Origin: a bacterium
GTDB taxonomy: Bacteria; Patescibacteriota; Minisyncoccia; Phycocordibacterales; UBA9973
Direction of reading: 5' to 3'
Assembly (NCBI GenBank): GCA_021813175.1
Contig: JAKALJ010000004.1
Location: 1 to 31,863 of the forward strand
DNA length: 31,863 bases
Shown: in pieces, positions 23,984-31,269 of the stretch
Layout of the letters: every line of letters starts with the position of its first letter
How positions within the stretch are numbered: position 1 is the stretch's first letter
Made by a program: the position numbers and the translations under genes
Notes under the pieces: model-generated
The model's input: only the letters and a program-made list of their open reading frames with translations
Told to the model about the DNA's origin: nothing
Databases searched by the model: none

Positions 23984-24520
23984 TTATTCCGCGTTGGTGT
24001 ACACTTCCTGCACGTCGTCGTTGTCCTCAAGCTCATCCACCAGCTTTTCCAAAAGCTCCAAGTCTTTGTCGGAAAGGGCAATAGTGTTCTTTGGTTTCCA
24101 AATTATTCCTTCGGGAGTGTTTTCTTTGTCAAAAGCCCATGCCGCCGAGCCCATGCCTCCCAAGCTGAAGCCGTTTTTTGAAAAAATATGCTTGATTTCT
24201 TGAGCGGTGCGGTTTCGGCTGTCCGTCAAGGTCTCAATGATTATTCCCGCGCCGCCCGGGCCGTACCCTTCATACATTATTGCCTCCATATTAGCCGAGG
24301 GCTCACTGCCTTTCTTCACCGCCCGATCAATCACTTCTTTCGGCATATTTACTTTCTTCGCTTTTTCTATGGCTGCCCGGAGTCCGGGCGAATCTTTTCC
24401 GCCCGCGAGTTTCGCTTCCACCGAAATGCTTCGCGATAATTTTGAAAACACTTTGCTCTTCTTGGCATCAGTAATCCCTTTCTTGTGTTTTATTTGCGCC
24501 CATTTGTTGTGTCCGGACAT
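23984..24520 (-). CDS. yebC: YebC/PmpR family protein, shortened
   Basis: The protein has 178 aa, whereas YebC proteins are usually about 240-250 aa. The N-terminal signature MSGHNKWAQIKHKKGITDAKK is exact for the family and domain I is complete; GGAGIIIETLTDSRNRTAQEIKHIFSKNG and GGMGSAAWAF follow. Then about 65 residues are missing, and the sequence joins directly to the typical end NTIALSDKDLELLEKLVDELEDNDDVQEVYTNAE-like pattern. Family members act in transcription control or in translation of proline-rich stretches. The deletion is in frame and the ends match family termini, so the gene is probably functional. It is 20 nt after ruvB and 38 nt before ruvC. Confidence 0.92.
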   Translation of the reverse strand: MSGHNKWAQIKHKKGITDAKKSKVFSKLSRSISVEAKLAGGKDSPGLRAAIEKAKKVNMPKEVIDRAVKKGSEPSANMEAIMYEGYGPGGAGIIIETLTDSRNRTAQEIKHIFSKNGFSLGGMGSAAWAFDKENTPEGIIWKPKNTIALSDKDLELLEKLVDELEDNDDVQEVYTNAE

Positions 24521-24540
24521 AATGGTTGTACATCAAAAAA

Positions 24541-25578
24541 TTACAAAAATTTTTCCTGTTTTTCTTCCGACATTTTTTGGCCAAGATGCTCATATGCTTT
24601 CTTGGTGGCTCTCCGTCCGCGGGCCGTGCGCTCAATCAGGCCCAGCTGCAAAAGATATGGTTCAATCACTTCTTCTACCGTGGCCTCCTCTTCGGACATG
24701 GCCGCGGCCATGGTTTTGAGGCCTACCGGCCCTCCGCCGAATTTGTTTATAAGGGTATTTAAGAATTTTTTGTCTGAGGCGTTTAGCCCCAATTCGTCTA
24801 TGGAAAGCATTTCCAGGGCTTTTTTTACCGTTTCTTTATTAAGCGGTTTTTTATGCACCTGGGCGTAATCTCTACAACGTTTCAGAAGGTAATTGGCGGT
24901 GCGAGGAGTAAAACGGCTGCGTTTGGCTATTTCTCTAAGGGCCTCCTGTTCAAGTTTTGCCCGCAATATTTTACTGGACCTTTTTACAATTTCAGCAATC
25001 TCCTCGTTAGAATAAAATTCCATTCGGAACACCCCTCCGGAAAAACGGGAACGAAGCGGAGAGGAAACAAGGGCAGCTCGAGTCGTAGCGGCAATCAAGG
25101 TAAAAGGCGGCAAATCCAACTGAATAGTGCGGGCGGAAGGACCTTTGCCGATGATGATATCTATTACTCCTGATTCCATGGCTGGGTATAGAACTTCTTC
25201 CACCATCTTATTCAGCCGATGAATTTCATCAATAAACAGAATGTCTCCCGGAGCAAGATTGGTGAGTATGGAAGCTAAGTCACCGACTTTTTCTATGGCC
25301 GGACCGGAAGTGATTTTCATCTGCCGGCCGGTTTCATGGGCGATCAAATGGGCCAGGGTGGTTTTGCCCAAACCAGGCGGGCCGTAGAATAAAATATGTT
25401 CCGGTATATGTCCTCGCTCCACCGCGGCCGAGAGCAGAATTTTCACGTTATCCTTGATGTGCTTTTGCCCCACATATTCGTCCCAGTTTTCCGGCCGAAG
25501 AGCCCTGTCCAGCAAGGAGTCCTCCGGCCTTTTTTCGCCAGTTTTTTGCGTTTGTCTTATATCGGTTATACTTGACAT
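24541..25578 (-). CDS. ruvB: Holliday junction branch migration ATPase RuvB
   Basis: The protein has 345 aa, a normal length. It drives branch migration as hexameric rings. Motifs: RPENWDEYVGQ, Walker A GPPGLGKT (66-73), Walker B ILFIDEIH (113-120), sensor LIAATTRA, and the arginine finger region LRSRF. The C-terminal winged helix follows (GLIERTARGRRATKKAYEHLG). It is the first gene of the ruvB-yebC-ruvC group and is read away from a divergent promoter region. RuvA, its usual partner, is not in this window. Confidence 0.96.
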   Translation of the reverse strand: MSSITDIRQTQKTGEKRPEDSLLDRALRPENWDEYVGQKHIKDNVKILLSAAVERGHIPEHILFYGPPGLGKTTLAHLIAHETGRQMKITSGPAIEKVGDLASILTNLAPGDILFIDEIHRLNKMVEEVLYPAMESGVIDIIIGKGPSARTIQLDLPPFTLIAATTRAALVSSPLRSRFSGGVFRMEFYSNEEIAEIVKRSSKILRAKLEQEALREIAKRSRFTPRTANYLLKRCRDYAQVHKKPLNKETVKKALEMLSIDELGLNASDKKFLNTLINKFGGGPVGLKTMAAAMSEEEATVEEVIEPYLLQLGLIERTARGRRATKKAYEHLGQKMSEEKQEKFL

Positions 25579-25656
25579 TTGTTTTATGTTATGCTATATT
25601 GCTGCCAGAGAACACTTATGCCCGCCTTTTCAACAGCAAATAAACAAGGTTATTCT

Positions 25657-25665
25657 ATTATATCA
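25657..25665 (-). promoter_or_regulatory. Extended -10 promoter of ruvB
   Basis: On the minus strand TGATATAAT (hexamer 25657-25662) is a perfect extended -10. It predicts a start near 25650 and a leader of about 70 nt before the ATG at 25578. It is back to back with the candidate promoter of the structured RNA. Confidence 0.5.
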
Positions 25666-25687
25666 CTTTCTGCGTTTGACTTCGCGG

Positions 25688-25693
25688 TATAAT
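25688..25693 (+). promoter_or_regulatory. -10 box of the candidate structured RNA
   Basis: TATAAT at 25688-25693 predicts transcription from about 25700. A TTGACT at 25676-25681 is too close to act as its -35, and no better -35 is seen. Confidence 0.45.
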
Positions 25694-25699
25694 AGCAGG

Positions 25700-25871
25700 C
25701 AGAAAAAGTTTTTTACAAGAGGACACTAATCTCTAAGCAATCAGCCGTTAGGTTATACATGTTTTCGGAAGGACGTCCTGGCTCCCTTCGGGTCCCTGGG
25801 ACTATCCTTTAGGATATTGTTACTTTTCGGGCAGAGCTCGAAAAGGATTGTTTAGAGATTAGTGTTTTTTT
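25700..25871 (+). ncRNA. Candidate structured RNA with 6S RNA-like layout
   Basis: This fills most of the 302-bp ruvB/pilB gap. A 20-bp closing stem joins 25723-25742 to 25846-25865; its only non-Watson-Crick pair is G-U when read on the + strand (A-C on the other), which fixes the orientation. The stem runs into T7 (25865-25871), a terminator. Inside is a large bubble with a 7-bp hairpin on its 3' side (CTTTTCG 25823-25829 with CGAAAAG 25839-25845). An irregular apical hairpin is formed by AAGGA (25769-25773) with TCCTT (25805-25809), GTCCTGG (25775-25781) with CTGGGAC (25796-25802) and CCC-TTC-GGG (25784-25792). Closing stem, bubble and apical hairpin at about 170 nt is the plan of 6S RNA, which regulates RNA polymerase. 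The family is not proven; SRP, tmRNA and RNase P signatures are absent. Confidence 0.65.
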
Positions 25872-25880
25872 GTTTGCGGA

Positions 25881-27593
25881 TTATTCTTCGTAAAGATCCA
25901 CCACGCTTTCCACTTCTTCTATGGAAGTAATTCCTCGGAGAATTTTTACCAGCCCATCCTGACGCATGGATAGAATGCCTTGAGTTCTGGCTATTTTTTT
26001 TATTTCTCTTTCACTCGGATTAGTGGAAATTATTTTTTCTATGCTTTCGTCGGTCTTAATAGCTTCAAATATGCCAATACGTCCCTTATAGCCTATGCCA
26101 TTGCATTTATCACATCCGGCCGGACGGAAAAATTTCTGCGCGGCGGATGGATTTATGCCGTACTTTGAAATGTCTTTATTCTCCGCTTTAATACTCTCCG
26201 ACACCAACCGGATTGCTTCCTGCTCTCTGACGGAAAGAGCCGCCTCTTTTTTGCAATAAGGACATAATTTGCGCACCAAGCGCTGGGCTAAAGACAAGGA
26301 CAGGGCCGAAACCATTATTTTGGGATTTGCTTCAAGATCTATCAGACGGGGAATCACCCCGGCCGCGTTGTTGGTATGCAAGGTGGAGAAAACCATATGC
26401 CCGGTCAGGGCCGCTTCAATGGCAATCTTGGCCGTCTCCGGATCGCGGATTTCGCCCACCATAATTACGTCCGGGTCCTGTCGCAAGGCGCTGCGCAAGC
26501 CCTCTAGAAAAGTATATCTGCCTTCTTCTTCCTGGGTTTGGATGATGCCGTCCAGATGGTATTCGATCGGGTCTTCTATGGTAATGATTTTTATCTCGGT
26601 GGAATATATTTTCCGCAAGAACGCGTATAGGGTAGTGGTTTTGCCGCTGCCGGTCGGTCCAGTTACCAGAATCATGCCGTTTGGTTTCTTTATTTCTTCC
26701 TCTATGATGGAAAAAAGGAACGGTTCAATGCCGAGCTCTTCCAGCTTCACCCGTATGGCTCTCGGATCCAGGATGCGCATCACGATGGATTCGCCATAAG
26801 CGCCCGGAATCATAGAGGTGCGGACATTGATCTCTGTTTCTCCTTCTATAATGCTAAAGCGGCCATCCTCCGCGGCTCTGGAAGTAAGTTTCATGCCTGA
26901 CAGAAGTTTTATCCGGGAATTCAAAAAGCGATATAAATCCAGTTCAAAAAAGAATACATCATGAAGCACTCCGTCTAGACGCAAGCGCAGGCGCGCCCTG
27001 TCTTTTTCCGGCTCAATATGCACATCCGAAGCCTCTACGGCAATTGCCCCGGCTAATATTATTTCCAGCATCCGGGAAACTTTATGCACTTGGTTTTTAC
27101 CTCGCACTTTCTCTATGAGCGCCTGTATATCCTGCATTTTCTTTATTTCCCGTGCGGTGTCGCGCAGAGTTTCCCCCGAAACTTCTAAAGTGCCGGCTTG
27201 CCCGCTCTCCGCCATGGAAAGCTCCTGATATCTATCCCACACTTTTTCCAAACTAGCCGTAGAAACCATGTAAAAAACCGCTTCTCGGTTCTCCAGTTTC
27301 ATATCCTCCTTAAGTTTATTTATGGTCTCTTCTTTGGGAACCCGGATAGCGATAAAAATATCCTTGCCGGAAAGTCGAAAAGGAGCCACTCCCATTTTCC
27401 GGGCATTTTCTTCGGAGATGTAGCGAAGGGCCTCGTTATCTACTCCAAGCGTGGAAAGATTAAGATAAGGCAGATGATATTTCGTTTCCGCCAGCATTTT
27501 CACCAGCTCTTCCTCTTCTTCTTTGCGCAGGTCCGCAAATTCTCTTTCTTCTTTTTCTTCGTCAAACGGGATGTCTGGTTGGGCGTCCGCCAT
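25881..27593 (-). CDS. pilB: Type IV pilus assembly / type II secretion ATPase (PilB/GspE)
   Basis: The protein has 570 aa. It powers pilus extension or pseudopilus assembly. An acidic N-terminus precedes an N-terminal domain (LPYLNLSTLGVDNEALRYI). Motifs in order: DVHIEPEKDRARLRLRLDG, Walker A GPTGSGKT (312-319), the Asp box IITIEDPIEY, Walker B DPDVIMVGEIRD (373-384), the His box TGHMVFSTLHTN, and a zinc-binding tetracysteine (CPYC at 444-447, CDKC at 494-497). No other pilus genes are in the window. Its ATG is preceded by a -10-like TATCAT 6 nt upstream. It is divergent from polA and its stop lies just past the T-run of the structured RNA. Confidence 0.93.
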   Translation of the reverse strand: MADAQPDIPFDEEKEEREFADLRKEEEEELVKMLAETKYHLPYLNLSTLGVDNEALRYISEENARKMGVAPFRLSGKDIFIAIRVPKEETINKLKEDMKLENREAVFYMVSTASLEKVWDRYQELSMAESGQAGTLEVSGETLRDTAREIKKMQDIQALIEKVRGKNQVHKVSRMLEIILAGAIAVEASDVHIEPEKDRARLRLRLDGVLHDVFFFELDLYRFLNSRIKLLSGMKLTSRAAEDGRFSIIEGETEINVRTSMIPGAYGESIVMRILDPRAIRVKLEELGIEPFLFSIIEEEIKKPNGMILVTGPTGSGKTTTLYAFLRKIYSTEIKIITIEDPIEYHLDGIIQTQEEEGRYTFLEGLRSALRQDPDVIMVGEIRDPETAKIAIEAALTGHMVFSTLHTNNAAGVIPRLIDLEANPKIMVSALSLSLAQRLVRKLCPYCKKEAALSVREQEAIRLVSESIKAENKDISKYGINPSAAQKFFRPAGCDKCNGIGYKGRIGIFEAIKTDESIEKIISTNPSEREIKKIARTQGILSMRQDGLVKILRGITSIEEVESVVDLYEE

Positions 27594-27599
27594 ATGCTA

Positions 27600-27605
27600 A
27601 TGATA
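27600..27605 (-). promoter_or_regulatory. -10 box of pilB, leaderless geometry
   Basis: On the minus strand TATCAT (27600-27605) is 6 nt before the ATG at 27593. It is one base from TATAAT and shares the 48-bp divergent gap with the polA promoter. Confidence 0.4.
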
Positions 27606-27623
27606 CAACAGAATCGGCCAAAA

Positions 27624-27634
27624 TGATATATAAT
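27624..27634 (+). promoter_or_regulatory. polA -10 region, leaderless geometry
   Basis: TGATATATAAT (27624-27634) contains TATAAT (27629-27634), 7 nt before ATG 27642. This supports ATG 27642 over the in-frame TTG at 27636, which would be untranscribed. Confidence 0.5.
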
Positions 27635-27641
27635 TTTGTTA

Positions 27642-30011
27642 ATGACAAAGAAAATTAAAACCCTGGTGCTTTTGGACGCTCATGCCATAATCCATCGGGC
27701 ATACCACGCTCTGCCGGACTTTCTTTCTTCCCGGGGCGAGCCCACCGGCGCCCTGTACGGGTTATCCAGTATGCTTATGAAAATAATTTCGGAGTTAAAG
27801 CCGGATTATATAGCGGCTTGCTATGATCTGCCCGGCAAAACCTTCCGGCATGAGGCGTACCAGGAATACAAAGCCGGCCGGGCCAAAGCGGAAGCGGCTC
27901 TGGTGGAGCAGTTAAAAAGCTCGCGGGAGATATTTGAAGCGTTCAATATTCCGATTTACGACAGCCCGGGATTTGAAGCGGATGACATTCTCGGCACTAT
28001 CGCCGCCAAACTTAAAGAAGAAGAGGATTCAGGCAAACTTCGGATAATCGTCGGAAGCGGAGACATGGATACAATGCAGCTGGTGCGCGGAGAAAAAGTG
28101 CAGGTTTATACACTGAAGAAGGGGTTGAACGATACCATCTTGTATGACCAGAAAAAAGTGGAAGAACGTTTTGGTTTTTCTCCGGAATTTCTGCCGGATT
28201 ACAAAAGCCTGCGTGGAGACCCCTCGGATAACATTATCGGGGTGAAAGGAATAGGGGAAAAAACGGCTACCGAATTAATTCGAGAATTCGGCACTATAGA
28301 GAGAATTTATGAGAAACTGAAGCAGAAAGGAGGAGAAGAACATTTGAAAGAACTTGGATTGTCGGAACGGTTGATTAAACTCTTGCGGGAAGGAGAAGAG
28401 GAGGCGCTCTTTTCCAAAACTCTGGCCAAGATACGGACGGATTGCCCCATAAAATTTTCCCTGCCTGAAAAAACTTTCTGGCAAACGGCGGACCCCAAAA
28501 AGATAGAAGGCATATTTGAAAAATTTGAATTCCGCAGCCTGCTTTCTCGCTTAAAAAATTTTTTCGGGCGGAATGATACGAAGGAAACAACGGCAAATTC
28601 TGAAAAAATAAACTCCTTGGAACTCAAGGAAACCTCTATCGCTCTCTGGCTTCTCAATTCAAGCGTTTCTAATCCCAACATGGATGATATCTTGCGCTTT
28701 GCCAAAACTGAATCGTTCCCGGAGGCCCGGGAATATATTTTCAAAAAATTAAAGGAAGAAAACCTTCAAAAAGTGTATGAAGAAATAGAAAGGCCTATAA
28801 TTCCGGCGGTAGAAGAGATGCAAAGGAGGGGAATTTTGATTGATAAAGAATATTTTAAGAAACTTTCCCGGGAATACCACAAGGATTTAGATAAGCTGAC
28901 AGCCGGCATATATAAAGAAACAGGCGGAGAGTTTAATCTCAACTCTCCGAAACAACTCTCCGAAGTTTTATTTGGCAGGCTTGGTTTAAAATCAAGAAAA
29001 AAAAGTTCGGGTGGAGCCAAATCCACCAGCCTTTCCGTTTTGGAAGAATTGGAAGAAGAGCATCCTATTATTAAAAAAATTATAGAATACCGCGAGCTTG
29101 CCAAACTTCTGTCTGGATATATTGACGCGATTCCCAAAATGACCGGAGCGGACGGGCGTCTGCGGGCGGAGTTTATCCAAAATGGAACGAGCACCGGACG
29201 GTTTTCTTCCCAAAATCCAAATCTGCAGAATCTTCCGATTAGGAGTGAACTAGGCAAGCGTATCCGGCGAGGTTTTATTTCCCAGAAAGGATTCAAACTG
29301 GCCGCTTTTGATTACAGTCAGATAGAACTTAGAGTGGCGGCAATTTTATCGGGCGACGGAAAACTCACTGAAATTTTTAAAAAAAATGAAGACGTTCACG
29401 CCGGCGTGGCTTCTTACGTATTTGGAAAGCCGCCGGAGGAGATAACTCCGGAAATGCGCCGGCAAGCGAAGGTGATAAACTTCGGCATTCTTTACGGAAT
29501 GGGGATAGCCGCCTTGCGCCGGAATCTTGGCGGCACTCGCGAAGAGGCGCAAAAATTTTATGATAATTACTTCAGCCAATTCAAAGAACTAAGCGGATAT
29601 CTGGAGGAAGTGAAAAAATTTGCCACCGAACGCGGATACACTCTCACTCTTTTTGGACGCCGCCGGCTTTTTCCGGACATCCGTTCAAGAATTCCATATC
29701 TAAGAGCTCTTGCTTTGCGCACTGCGGTGAATGCGCCCATTCAAGGCACGGCCGCGGACATCATAAAGCTGGCTATCCGGTATGTTAGAGAGGATCTGGA
29801 GAAAAAGGATTTACTGAGCAAAACTCATCTGGTCCTGCAAGTGCACGATGAGCTCATATACGAAATTGAAGAAAAATATTTATCCGAATCGGAGAAAATC
29901 ATAACCGACGCCATGCAATCGGTATTAGGGAGGTCTTTTCTTCACTATAAGACGGATATACCGCTTCTAGTGCGTTCCGGTTCCGGAGAAAACATAAGGG
30001 AACTGAAATAG
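27642..30011 (+). CDS. polA: DNA polymerase I, 5' nuclease and polymerase domains
   Basis: The protein has 789 aa from ATG 27642 (MTKKIKTLVLLDAHAIIHRAYHALP), which begins the 5'-3' nuclease domain. That domain has acidic motifs such as GFEADDILGTI, GSGDMDTMQLV and RGDPSDNIIGVKGIGEKTA. The polymerase domain has DYSQIELR (Asp557), the O-helix RRQAKVINFGILYG (Lys610, Phe614) and QVHDELI (Asp736). The region between (about residues 300-385) is short and lacks the DEDD residues of a 3'-5' exonuclease, so proofreading is probably absent. It repairs DNA and removes RNA primers. It is divergent from pilB and a T-rich tract follows its stop. Confidence 0.96.
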   Translation: MTKKIKTLVLLDAHAIIHRAYHALPDFLSSRGEPTGALYGLSSMLMKIISELKPDYIAACYDLPGKTFRHEAYQEYKAGRAKAEAALVEQLKSSREIFEAFNIPIYDSPGFEADDILGTIAAKLKEEEDSGKLRIIVGSGDMDTMQLVRGEKVQVYTLKKGLNDTILYDQKKVEERFGFSPEFLPDYKSLRGDPSDNIIGVKGIGEKTATELIREFGTIERIYEKLKQKGGEEHLKELGLSERLIKLLREGEEEALFSKTLAKIRTDCPIKFSLPEKTFWQTADPKKIEGIFEKFEFRSLLSRLKNFFGRNDTKETTANSEKINSLELKETSIALWLLNSSVSNPNMDDILRFAKTESFPEAREYIFKKLKEENLQKVYEEIERPIIPAVEEMQRRGILIDKEYFKKLSREYHKDLDKLTAGIYKETGGEFNLNSPKQLSEVLFGRLGLKSRKKSSGGAKSTSLSVLEELEEEHPIIKKIIEYRELAKLLSGYIDAIPKMTGADGRLRAEFIQNGTSTGRFSSQNPNLQNLPIRSELGKRIRRGFISQKGFKLAAFDYSQIELRVAAILSGDGKLTEIFKKNEDVHAGVASYVFGKPPEEITPEMRRQAKVINFGILYGMGIAALRRNLGGTREEAQKFYDNYFSQFKELSGYLEEVKKFATERGYTLTLFGRRRLFPDIRSRIPYLRALALRTAVNAPIQGTAADIIKLAIRYVREDLEKKDLLSKTHLVLQVHDELIYEIEEKYLSESEKIITDAMQSVLGRSFLHYKTDIPLLVRSGSGENIRELK

Positions 30012-30063
30012 TCCAAGAAGAAAGTTCGGCTCCCCCATTTTGTTTTTTCTTCCAACACGTTCA

Positions 30064-30072
30064 TGGTATAAT
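30064..30072 (+). promoter_or_regulatory. Extended -10 promoter with exact leaderless geometry
   Basis: TGGTATAAT (30064-30072) is a perfect extended -10 element and the following 6 nt end exactly at the ATG at 30079, so +1 should be the A of the start codon. This supports ATG 30079 over an in-frame upstream ATG at 30040. Confidence 0.6.
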
Positions 30073-30078
30073 TTGCGA

Positions 30079-30558
30079 ATGTCTGAAAATGCTCAAAATC
30101 ACAACCCGCACAAAAACAAAGTGCATAAGGCCTTAGCGCACTCATACTCCTGGTATTTTCTGTTTTTTCTGGCGGGGGTCGGTCTGGACACTCTTTTTCC
30201 CCTAAAAATTTTCCAAAATTCCGCCGTGCAGCCGGTAGGAATCGCTTTGGCGGCCCTGGCCACAATTCTGATTTATTGGGCGCAAAAAAGCTCCAAAAAA
30301 CTTGACAAGCGGAATTTAAGCAAGGAGACTTTTCGAAAAGGGCCGTACAAATATATGCATCATCCCACTCATATGGGGCTCTTTTTGCTTCTGCTCGGGC
30401 TTGCTCTGATGGCCAACGCCATGTATCTCCTTATCCTGACCATTTTTTACGGAATTTTAGCCAAAATGTTTTTCTTTCGGAAACAGGATTCCATTCTTGA
30501 AGCGAAATACGGGGAGCATTTTCGGGAATACAAAAAGTCGGTAAAATTGAAATTTTAG
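30079..30558 (+). CDS. ICMT/PEMT-like membrane methyltransferase
   Basis: The protein has 159 aa and about four membrane segments (near residues 20-38, 48-66, 93-112 and 114-132). The C-terminal half matches the isoprenylcysteine carboxyl methyltransferase/phospholipid methyltransferase superfamily: KGPYKYMHHPTHMGLFLLLLG, then a charged end QDSILEAKYGEHFREYKKSV, similar to the usual E..L...FG..Y..Y pattern. Such proteins use S-adenosylmethionine to methylate lipids or protein termini at the membrane; the substrate here is unknown. It has its own leaderless promoter between polA and the holA-like gene. Confidence 0.8.
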   Translation: MSENAQNHNPHKNKVHKALAHSYSWYFLFFLAGVGLDTLFPLKIFQNSAVQPVGIALAALATILIYWAQKSSKKLDKRNLSKETFRKGPYKYMHHPTHMGLFLLLLGLALMANAMYLLILTIFYGILAKMFFFRKQDSILEAKYGEHFREYKKSVKLKF

Positions 30559-30586
30559 AACCGCCCCCGGGCCGCGAAAATATGCC

Positions 30587-31237
30587 ATGTTACATCTTTT
30601 CTCTGGAGAAGATATAGAAAAAAAAAGAGCCGCCTATGACCGGCTGATGATTTCCCTGCCGGAGGGCACGGAAATTTTTCATATCAGCGCCAGAAACTTT
30701 GATCCGGTTCGCATAGAGAGCTTTTATTCCAGCTCCAGCTTGTTCTCCGGCAAAAGCGCCCTGGTATTTGAAGACATTCTGGAAGGAAAAGAAGAAAAAG
30801 AGTTTTTATTTAGTCGTCTGGACAAGCTGGCCGCTTCGGAGAACGTTTTTATTTTTTTGGAAGGGAAGCTCGGCAAGCCAGTCCTCGGTTTGTTTGAAAA
30901 AGCGGGAGGGGAGGTGAATATTTTTTCTCTGCCAAGGAACGAGAGTGGACAGAAGTTCAACAGCTTTGCTCTGGCTAACGCGCTTTGCGAACGCAACAAA
31001 CTGTCTTTGTGGCTTAACTTTTGCCGGGCGCGGGAAGCCGGAATAGAGCTTGAGCCGCTCTCCGGCATTCTTTTTTGGAAAGTAAAAGACATGCTCTTGA
31101 AGCGCAATTTCCATAAATTTTCCGAAAAAGAGCTGAAAGAACTGGCTGGAAAAATTTCCTTGCTTTTGCCCAAGGCCAGGGCCCTGGGTCGAGACGCGGA
31201 AGCCGCTTTTGAAGAGTTTCTTTTGGAAGCGTTCTAG
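30587..31237 (+). CDS. holA: DNA polymerase III delta subunit-like protein
   Basis: The protein has 216 aa, shorter than full HolA (about 330 aa). It opens MLHLFSGEDIEKKRAAYDRL, like the nucleotide-fold start FxGxDxxxxxxA of HolA. KSALVFEDILEGKEEKEFLFSRLDKLAASENVFIFLE-type strand-helix order follows. The C-terminal helical part (NSFALANALCERNKLSLWLNFCRAREAG, then LSGILFWKVKDMLLK) resembles the HolA collar. The delta subunit opens the sliding clamp for loading. No Walker motif is expected in delta and none is seen. It lies 28 nt after the methyltransferase gene. The match is by pattern; the shorter length could mean an atypical CPR form. Confidence 0.65.
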   Translation: MLHLFSGEDIEKKRAAYDRLMISLPEGTEIFHISARNFDPVRIESFYSSSSLFSGKSALVFEDILEGKEEKEFLFSRLDKLAASENVFIFLEGKLGKPVLGLFEKAGGEVNIFSLPRNESGQKFNSFALANALCERNKLSLWLNFCRAREAGIELEPLSGILFWKVKDMLLKRNFHKFSEKELKELAGKISLLLPKARALGRDAEAAFEEFLLEAF

Positions 31238-31269
31238 AGCAAGACTTCCCCTTGTGGTTTCTTCCGGCC

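Noticed and set aside
25700..25871. Reading the ruvB/pilB element as a riboswitch or SRP RNA
   Set aside because: No same-strand gene follows within reach, and the conserved SRP apical sequence is absent.
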